Below, piece after piece: positions 23,258 through 30,300 of a DNA stretch of 31,807 bases. This stretch comes from CAZCQG01 sp964500775 (GTDB lineage: Bacteria; Campylobacterota; Campylobacteria; Campylobacterales; CAZCQG01). The position numbers and the translations under genes were made by a program. Under the pieces are notes generated by a model, which saw nothing but the letters and a program-made list of their open reading frames with translations, had not been told where the DNA came from and made no database searches. Positions within the stretch are counted from its first letter, which is position 1. Each line of letters opens with the position of its first letter. The stretch lies in assembly GCA_964500775.1 (NCBI GenBank), contig CAZCQG010000025.1, positions 1-31,807 of the forward strand, in the 5' to 3' direction.

Positions 23258-23287
23258 AGCGGGGCAGGAAAGAGACCCCGCTTTTAG
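23258..23287 (+). terminator. Rho-independent terminator after the GAF gene
   Basis: AGCGGGG, 11-nt loop, CCCCGCT, then a short T run, beginning 7 nt after the GAF stop codon. The stem is GC-rich and perfect over 7 bp. Confidence 0.85.
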
Positions 23288-23405
23288 AAAAACTTATCAT
23301 TAAGGAGAGGAAGGATTTAGTTGCGGTCAACTTCCGAATAAAAGTATAAAAGAATTTAGTAAACACAGAGTAACTCGCAAAGAATTATTACAAAAAAGGT
23401 CTCCT

Positions 23406-24260
23406 TTGTTTGAAAGAATCTACATTGAAATATCCAATCTGTGCAATTTAAAGTGCTCTTTTTGCCCGCAAGACGAGAGTGAGAAAAAGACGATGGACAA
23501 AGCGCTTTTTGAAAAAGTAGCACAAGAAGCGGCGATGTATACGAAAGAGGTGTGTTTGCATATACTCGGAGAGCCGCTATTGCATCCTAGTTTTGAGGAG
23601 TATTTGGCGATTTGCAAAGGCTTAAATCTATCCGTGCAAATAACGACAAACGGCATCTATGCGGATAAGTTTCCGATTGTAGAGCGCGCAGGCAATGTTA
23701 GGCAGGTGAATTTTTCACTCCATAGCTATTTTGCAAATCCTTCGATGATGGACTTAGATTCCTACCTCAAGCCTATTTTTGATTTTGCTACGCAAAGAGA
23801 TTTAAAGAAGATTCCTTATGTGAACTTTCGGATTTGGGATATAAAAGATGATGCCAATAGCGCCAGCGAAGCGATCTTGGAAAAAATCGAGACGTTTTTC
23901 GATGTGCAGCTAGGTGCTTTTTTGCGAGACGGGAATCGCAAAAGTAAAAAAATTCGCGAAGGAACATACCTCAATTTGGATAAAAAATTTGTTTTTCCGA
24001 CACTTGCCGGCGAGAAGGTGAATGAGAGCGGCACTTGTCATGGCTTGGGTACGCATATAGGTATCGACGTGGACGGTTGTGTCGTCCCTTGCTGCTTGGA
24101 TTATACGTCTGCGATTAATCTTGGAGACCTCAAAAACGAATCATTGGAATCTATACTGAAATCATCTCGCGTAAAAAACATGAAAGAGGGCTTCGAAAAA
24201 CGAGAGTTGGTCGAGGAGCTGTGCAAAAGATGCGATTTTATAAAAAGATTTGGGCGCTAG
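23406..24260 (+). CDS. Radical SAM/SPASM protein
   Basis: 284 residues. The radical SAM cluster is C13-x3-C17-x2-C20 (NLCNLKCSFCPQ), with HILGEPLLHP and ITTNGIYADKF typical of the barrel. The C-terminal SPASM-like region has C211, C225, C229, C230, C273 and C276 (DGCVVPCCLDY, ELCKRC), enough for an auxiliary Fe-S cluster. SPASM enzymes modify peptides or proteins or act in cofactor maturation. No precursor peptide or partner is seen nearby and the substrate is unknown. The start is a TTG at 23406 with AAAGG upstream. It ends 4 nt from the convergent EAL gene. Confidence 0.85.
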   Translation: MFERIYIEISNLCNLKCSFCPQDESEKKTMDKALFEKVAQEAAMYTKEVCLHILGEPLLHPSFEEYLAICKGLNLSVQITTNGIYADKFPIVERAGNVRQVNFSLHSYFANPSMMDLDSYLKPIFDFATQRDLKKIPYVNFRIWDIKDDANSASEAILEKIETFFDVQLGAFLRDGNRKSKKIREGTYLNLDKKFVFPTLAGEKVNESGTCHGLGTHIGIDVDGCVVPCCLDYTSAINLGDLKNESLESILKSSRVKNMKEGFEKRELVEELCKRCDFIKRFGR

Positions 24261-24264
24261 ATTC

Positions 24265-26331
24265 TTATTTTGTTACAGGTGAAGGCATCCCGAAATAGTA
24301 CCCTTGAGCGTAATCTACCCCGAGTTTTTTTATCGTTTCGTAAATCTCTTTGCTGCTCACGTATTCGGCTATACATTTGATGCCGAGCGTATTTGCCAAC
24401 TGGATAATCGCGGAGATGATCTTTTGTTTTTCTAGGTCGGTATCACACCCCGCGATAAAAGCGCCGTCGATTTTTATATAGTCGGATTGGAGCGAAAGGA
24501 TACGGCTAAAATTCGAGTTTTCGCTCCCAAAGTCGTCTATAGCGATTTTACAGCCATAATCTTTTACGAGCGAGATGGTTTGGGTGATAAAATCCCCCTC
24601 TTTTGAGAGGGTGATATTTTCTAGAATCTCAAACGTGACATTCGTAGGGTTGACGCAAAATTTTTCGCATTTGAGTTTGATAAATTCCACCAAATAGCCG
24701 TCTATGATGTCACGCTCGGTGATATTTATCGAAAATTGCGTATCTGTTCCGGAGAAGTGTTTAAAGGTTTTATTGATCATAGATTTGGTCACGGAGGAGA
24801 GCAAGCCTAAACGGTTGGCGGCATTTAAAAAACTCTCGGGCTGAATCACGTTATCTCCGTCTATAACCCTAGCTAGCGCTTCGTATTTGTAAATCTCACC
24901 GCTTCTGATGTCTACGATAGGTTGATAATAGGGGACTATCATATCTTTGAGGATGAAATCGCGCGTCCTTTTGAGCCACGAGATTCCTTCGATCTCTTTT
25001 ATGATTCTCTCGCTCTCTCTATTGTAGAAAAGTTTAAATCGCTTTCCGTGTTGTTTAGAAATATCGAGGGCAAACTCCGCATCGATGATCGTATCTCTGC
25101 CGTCTTCGATATTGGCGATGCCCGCACTAAAAGTGATTTGGTTGTCGATAGTGTCGATGGTGATTTCGTTCGTATCGAAAAATGCGTAAATGAGATCCGT
25201 TAAAGAGTTTAGATAGTGTTCGTCTACTTTTGTGGTCAAGATAGCGAATCTATCGGCGCTAAGTTTGTATAATTTTTCATTCGGCGAGATGAGGGTATTG
25301 AGATGCAAAGCCGTCTCTTTCAGAATCTTATCGCCGAAATTAAAGCCGTGTAATTTGTTAAATATGTTGAAGTTATTAATATCAAGTAAAATAAGCGTCC
25401 CTTCGGAGTAATCCAGCACATCCTCTTGCAAAGAAAGAACATTGAGTAAACCCGTATTGTCATCGTGATGGAGGAGGTTTATGTAGTCTTTTTGTTTTTG
25501 TTCCGCTATTTTTTCGTTTTCGTTTGCTATATCTTGCAGATAAATATTGGTGTTGGTCATATCGGTGATGTCGTATCTTACCGAGACGAATTCCAAGATA
25601 TTGCCGTCGCGTTCGATGATGGGGATGATAGTGCTACTCACGACGTATTCCCCGCCGTCTTTACGCTTGTTTTTTATCACCCCTTTCCAAATCTTCCCTT
25701 GTTTTATGGTATTCCACATCTCCGCATACATTGACGCAGGATTGGACGGATGCCTCACTATACGGTGATTTTTCCCTATCAGCTCGCGGTAGTCGTATCC
25801 TGAGATATTGCAAAATGCCATATTCGCGAAAGTGATATTTCCGTATTTATCGGTTTTGGAATAGATGGAAGTGTTGTGGATGACTTTTTTGTATTCGTCC
25901 AATAGATGCAGCGTGTCTAAAAGTTCTTTGTGCTGTAGGATTCCGCGCGATACCGTTATTATTTTTTTGTAGAGGGCGTTGAGGGAGACGGGCTTTTGAA
26001 TATATCCTTCGATGCCCGCATCTATCGCATCGATAAGCATACCGGGATCGCTATAATCGGAAAAAAGGATGATTGGAGTTTGATGTGCTAGCTTTTTGAT
26101 ACTCTTTGCAAAATCTAAACCGCTTTTATCTCTCAAACGCAAGTCGCTAAAGACGATGTCGGGTCGAATTTTTTTAAAGACCTCGATTCCTTCGTCTTTG
26201 TTTTTGGCGTAATAGACGTCTTTAAACACGACCTCTAAAAGCTCAATAATATCTACAAACTGCTCCTCGTCGTTTTCGACGAGCAACACCCGCAATGTTT
26301 TGAGATACTTTTTATTGAGCGTATCGGCCAT
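24265..26331 (-). CDS. REC-PAS-degenerate GGDEF-EAL protein, probable c-di-GMP phosphodiesterase
   Basis: 688 residues. Receiver domain at about 10-125 (D63, S91, K113). An Aer-like PAS domain at about 150-260 has IVRHPSNPASMYAEMWNTIK and GKIWKGVIKNKRKDGGEYVV. The GGDEF domain at about 285-440 has SADRF (358-362) in place of GGDEF, so no cyclase activity is expected. The EAL domain at about 455-685 has the catalytic set E484 (EAL), N536, E568, D599-D600, K620 and E656, and looks active. The ATG overlaps the stop of the upstream PilJ-like gene by 1 nt (TAATG). The Aer-type PAS suggests redox or energy input, and the receiver suggests control by a histidine kinase. Confidence 0.93.
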   Translation of the reverse strand: MADTLNKKYLKTLRVLLVENDEEQFVDIIELLEVVFKDVYYAKNKDEGIEVFKKIRPDIVFSDLRLRDKSGLDFAKSIKKLAHQTPIILFSDYSDPGMLIDAIDAGIEGYIQKPVSLNALYKKIITVSRGILQHKELLDTLHLLDEYKKVIHNTSIYSKTDKYGNITFANMAFCNISGYDYRELIGKNHRIVRHPSNPASMYAEMWNTIKQGKIWKGVIKNKRKDGGEYVVSSTIIPIIERDGNILEFVSVRYDITDMTNTNIYLQDIANENEKIAEQKQKDYINLLHHDDNTGLLNVLSLQEDVLDYSEGTLILLDINNFNIFNKLHGFNFGDKILKETALHLNTLISPNEKLYKLSADRFAILTTKVDEHYLNSLTDLIYAFFDTNEITIDTIDNQITFSAGIANIEDGRDTIIDAEFALDISKQHGKRFKLFYNRESERIIKEIEGISWLKRTRDFILKDMIVPYYQPIVDIRSGEIYKYEALARVIDGDNVIQPESFLNAANRLGLLSSVTKSMINKTFKHFSGTDTQFSINITERDIIDGYLVEFIKLKCEKFCVNPTNVTFEILENITLSKEGDFITQTISLVKDYGCKIAIDDFGSENSNFSRILSLQSDYIKIDGAFIAGCDTDLEKQKIISAIIQLANTLGIKCIAEYVSSKEIYETIKKLGVDYAQGYYFGMPSPVTK

Positions 26332-26933
26332 TAAACGCTCAAAGTGCCATGGGCGTAAGAGCTACCGGTACGAAAGAAATAGATTGATTGTTCGGTTTGT
26401 CTGATGGTCTTAAAATACAATACGACCATAGCCACTATCAAAAGTGCGGCGGCAAACGAGGAGAAGACGATAAAATTATTTCTGCTCTCTTCGTAGTGAT
26501 TGATATGCATCCCAATACATTCATCAAGCGTGCTTAACACCCCTTGGTGCCCATCCATTATGTATCTATACGCTACGTTACTTCTGTTTTTTGCGAAGGT
26601 CAGTGCATTAAGTATGTACGCGTCGATAAGCTTTTTGTGCTCGGTGTTACCGTATGCATACATAGTGCGTATTTGATTTTTATCTAAAATATCGTTGTTT
26701 GTCTTGAATTCCAACACAGATTTTAAAAGTTGCTGTTCATAAAATGGGGTCTCGTTTTCCAAAAAGAGCTTCGTGTCTAATGCGATTTTTTGAGAAAGAG
26801 TCCTTTGTTTTTCAGCGATACTTAAGAGTTTACTCAATTCGGAATCTCGTTGAATATAGAAGTTTTGCAGGAAAAAAATCACCACCGTTGCCATAACCGT
26901 CATCCAAAGGAGTAAAGTCCCTTTTTTTTGCAT
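26331..26933 (-). CDS. Membrane protein with PilJ-type periplasmic sensor domain
   Basis: 200 residues: N-terminal TM helix (about 7-24), a helical periplasmic domain with the PilJ-type signature AEKQRTLSQKIAL (41-53), and a second TM helix (about 155-177) followed by a short cytoplasmic tail. It has no transmitter domain, so it presumably signals through another protein. Its stop codon overlaps the start of the REC-PAS-GGDEF-EAL gene (TAATG), which suggests the two products work as a pair. AAGGTG lies 7 nt before the ATG. Confidence 0.78.
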   Translation of the reverse strand: MQKKGTLLLWMTVMATVVIFFLQNFYIQRDSELSKLLSIAEKQRTLSQKIALDTKLFLENETPFYEQQLLKSVLEFKTNNDILDKNQIRTMYAYGNTEHKKLIDAYILNALTFAKNRSNVAYRYIMDGHQGVLSTLDECIGMHINHYEESRNNFIVFSSFAAALLIVAMVVLYFKTIRQTEQSIYFFRTGSSYAHGTLSV

Positions 26934-27332
26934 CGCCGTTCACCTTTTTGATTTTGTTCCCCAAGTATAATTGACGCAACTTTAAAGAATCGTAATGATT
27001 TTGTAAATATTTCATATTTTCTTTGTATTTTTTTGAAAATTTATCGGCTAAGTACTTAATATTTTTTGCTAGGAATAATTACTAATAATGATACAAGAAG
27101 TATTTTACATTTCTATGAAATAATAAATGAATAGTTTACTAATTAACCAAAATTCTAATTATAGGTAGTATAATTTATCAAAAAATAGAATTATAGGTAA
27201 AATATTTTATATGTGTTCTAAAAAGTATAGCATTGTTTTAACAATTAAATTTAAAAAGTCACATAATAATTTTTAATTAAGAAAGTGAGTTGAGGCTGTT
27301 GATTTGATTGTACATTTCAGCATTAGAATATA
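26934..27332. other. AT-rich intergenic region upstream of the PilJ-like gene
   Basis: About 400 nt with no credible gene on either strand. It should hold the promoter for the minus-strand PilJ/EAL operon; a TATACT at 26964-26969 (minus) is one candidate. It also holds two copies of an 11-bp repeat. The base composition is far more AT-rich than the flanking genes. Confidence 0.6.
27157..27199 (+). repeat. Two direct copies of AATTATAGGTA
   Basis: The 11-mer AATTATAGGTA occurs at 27157-27167 and 27189-27199, start to start 32 bp (about three helical turns). It lies in the AT-rich gap and could be paired binding sites, though chance is possible in such a composition. Confidence 0.35.
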
Positions 27333-27335
27333 TAA

Positions 27336-27369
27336 ACAAAGACAAAACCTAGGGAGGTGCGCCCTAGGT
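27336..27369 (-). terminator. Rho-independent terminator of the hybrid kinase gene
   Basis: Perfect 8-bp inverted repeat, ACCTAGGG (27347-27354) and CCCTAGGT (27362-27369) with a 7-nt loop. On the minus strand it starts 5 nt after the kinase stop codon and is followed by TTTGTCTTTG. Confidence 0.85.
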
Positions 27370-27374
27370 ATATT

Positions 27375-30300
27375 TTATGACAATACTGCTAGCTCATTCC
27401 TTGCATCAGGAATCTTCACGGTAAAAACCGCCCCTTGCGAGTTGTTCTTTACCTCGATCGAACCCTTCATTTGCCGCTCGATAATCGTTTTTGTCATATA
27501 TAATCCAATACCTGTACCCACACTAGGGTGTTTTGTGGTGTAATACGGCTCAAAGATTCGACTTAAATCATCCGAGTTGATACCTCCGCCGTTGTCGTTG
27601 ATCGTAATTGTAACCCATTGATTATCGCTGTCGATGGCTATCTCAACCATCCCTTTGAGATTTTTTGCGATCGGATCTTTATCCCGTTTAGACAATATCG
27701 CATCTTTTGCATTAAGTAATATGTTGAGTATCGCTTGTTGAAATTGGTTTTGCACGGCGATAGTTGCGCATTCCTGTTTTCTCTCGGTGATAGCAACCTC
27801 TATAAAATTGCTTTTAAAAAGACCTCGAATAAGCTCTAGTGACTTGTGTATCGCATCCGTAATGAAAAATTGCGTTTCGTCCTGTTTGCTTTTGAAAAAA
27901 TTACGAAAATCATTAATCGTATCGGACATATAGCGTATTTGCTGATCGGCGATAGCCACCGTTTCGTTAAATTCATCTAGATCTGAAGACGATGGGCGCA
28001 TATCGTTATATTTATCGGAGATAATTTCGAGATAAATAGAGATGGTATTTAGAGGTTGTCGCCACTGATGCGCTATCATCCCAATCAGCTCTCCCATGGC
28101 GGCAAGCTTGCTTTGTTGTATAAGTATCTGCTCTTTTTGTCGGCGATTTTCAATCTCGGCTTCGATGCGCTCCTCGAGTTTTTTTCGGTATTCATCCATC
28201 GAGGAGACATCCGTCATAACCACAATATTGCGTATCTCGTTTTCATACGTGAATGATTGAAATCTCAATACGTACACCGATTCTTTTTTGTGCCGTTTAA
28301 TCCTTACTTGATAAAGCTTTCCTTGATTATTGCGCAACAAATCAAGCCATTTTTTCCCCTCTTTGCCGTCATATATAAACCCTATTTCATCCGTTTTTTC
28401 AAAAAGCTCCCCGATACATTTGTGTTTTTTGTTGAAGTCGCTAAGAGATTTCCACTCCGGAAATTGCTCGAAAAACGTGTGATTGGCATCGATAATCCGT
28501 TCTCCGTTATTTACGATTACAATGTTGTTTTGTGCGTCAAGTATCGAATGTATGTAGCGCTCGGAATCGCGCAATTCGTTTTCAATTTGCACACGTTCGG
28601 TAATAGGAATCCCGAATGCTAAAGTAAGTAAACTGCCGTCGGGTGTTTTGCATATACTCACGCGCCATGAGACGATGTCTTCACCTCCGCCTTTGTTTTG
28701 TATGATACCTTCGAGTTGTCCGTAGCGGTTATCGGTATTATTGGAGAGCGTGTTGAGATAGTCGTATTGATTCGGCAGATTGTCGGGGATGAGTGTGCCG
28801 ACGAGTTTTTGCCCGAGCACCTCATTTTTGTCATATCCCCATACTGCCTCCGCCGTGCTGTTGAACAACCTTACAATTCCTTGTTCGTCTATGCCGATAA
28901 CAATCGCATTGGCGGTTTCTATAAGGTTATCTACGAAATCACGATGTCTACGAAGTTCACGTTGGGTCTCTTTCTCTTGTGTGACATCGATATTGATTCC
29001 GATCATTCGCAACGTCTTATCGTGTGCACTCTCAAATATACCCGCCGTAGCGCGGATATATTTGATTTTTTTGCCGGGAAGCACTATACGAAACTCGGCA
29101 TCAAAGTGTTTTTTTTCGAGTATTGAAGCGTGGAGTTTGGATTCTGTCTCATTTAAGTCTTCCGGGTGAACGGTTTTTCTCCATTGTTCATAGAGATTGA
29201 TTTTCGTCTCTTTGGAGACTTCATATATTTCATACATCATATCACCCCAAGAAAGGGCATTAGTTTTAATATCCCAATCCCACGTGCCGACGTGCCCCGA
29301 TTTTGTAGCCAAACGCAAGCGCTCTTCGTGTAGCTTTAATAGTTCCCTGTCGCGTTTACCTTCCGTGATGTCGGTAAAAGTAACTACAAATCCATCTTTA
29401 TAGGGGACAATGATTTGATGAAACCAATGTTTCAAACCTTCATGTCTGTAATAAAATTCATGTTCAATGGTTTTTCGGCTTTGCACTACATCGGTGTAAA
29501 TAGCAAACAAACCGTCTTCTTTGTTTCCCGGCATTTCTTGCAATAGCTTTCGACCCAAAAGTTCTTTAGCGTCCCTGCCAAGTATACTTTCCGATCTTTT
29601 GTTTGCTAGCGTCCACTCAAAATCGATAATATTATGGGTATTGTCTCGAATGCTTTTAAACGCCATAATCCCGCTTGTGGAGCTGTCCAATACCTCTTTG
29701 AGGAGCGCGCGCTCTTCCTCGAGTGCCTCGGAGGCCGATTCGGCAATTTTTCTTTGCTGCTCTCTCTCCTCCGAAATCGTCTTTAGTTCGTTATATGCTA
29801 CCTGTATCTCTTCGTTTGTCGACTGGAGTTCTTCGTTAGTGGTTTCAAGCTCTTCGTTTGTCGACTGGAGTTCTTCGTTGGCGCTTTGCAGCTCCTCGTT
29901 AGTGCTTTGTAGCTCTTCGTTGCTCGTCTCAAGCTCTTCGATAACGGCTTGTAGCTGCACCTTTACTTTTTTAAGTTCGAACTCCAACTGCTTTGCCTCG
30001 CTCCCCGGTTCTGCCTCTTTAGGGCTTAGATGGGCGATAAAATTCTCTTCGTCCTCCTCTTGAAAGCTCACCACGAATAACTTAGAGCTCTCTTTGGGTA
30101 TGTGCATCGGAAGGACATATATGCGGACTATTTTTTCATACTTGCCCATAAGTAGCACTTTGGTGTACGGGGTCACTTGTGCTTCGCCGAGCTTCATAGC
30201 TCCGTGTATGGCTGTTCTTAGATCCATCTCGAGACTAGGGTGTATCATTTTTGTGATATTGAGATTTGCGCCCCCGACAGGCAGCATAAGATAGGGATTA

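Noticed and set aside
23288..23405. Small gene or structured RNA between the GAF terminator and the radical SAM gene
   Set aside because: Only a weak AGTTG-CGGT-CAACT hairpin and no reading frame longer than a few codons with a good start; it is probably just the promoter region of the radical SAM gene.
24265..26331. REC-PAS-GGDEF-EAL protein as a diguanylate cyclase
   Set aside because: The cyclase signature is SADRF; the two glycines and the acidic residue of GGDEF/GGEEF are lost, while the EAL residues are intact.
29793..29939. Tandem 21-bp repeat as a CRISPR-like or minisatellite element
   Set aside because: The units are contiguous, in frame and encode a regular coiled-coil heptad; there are no unique spacers.
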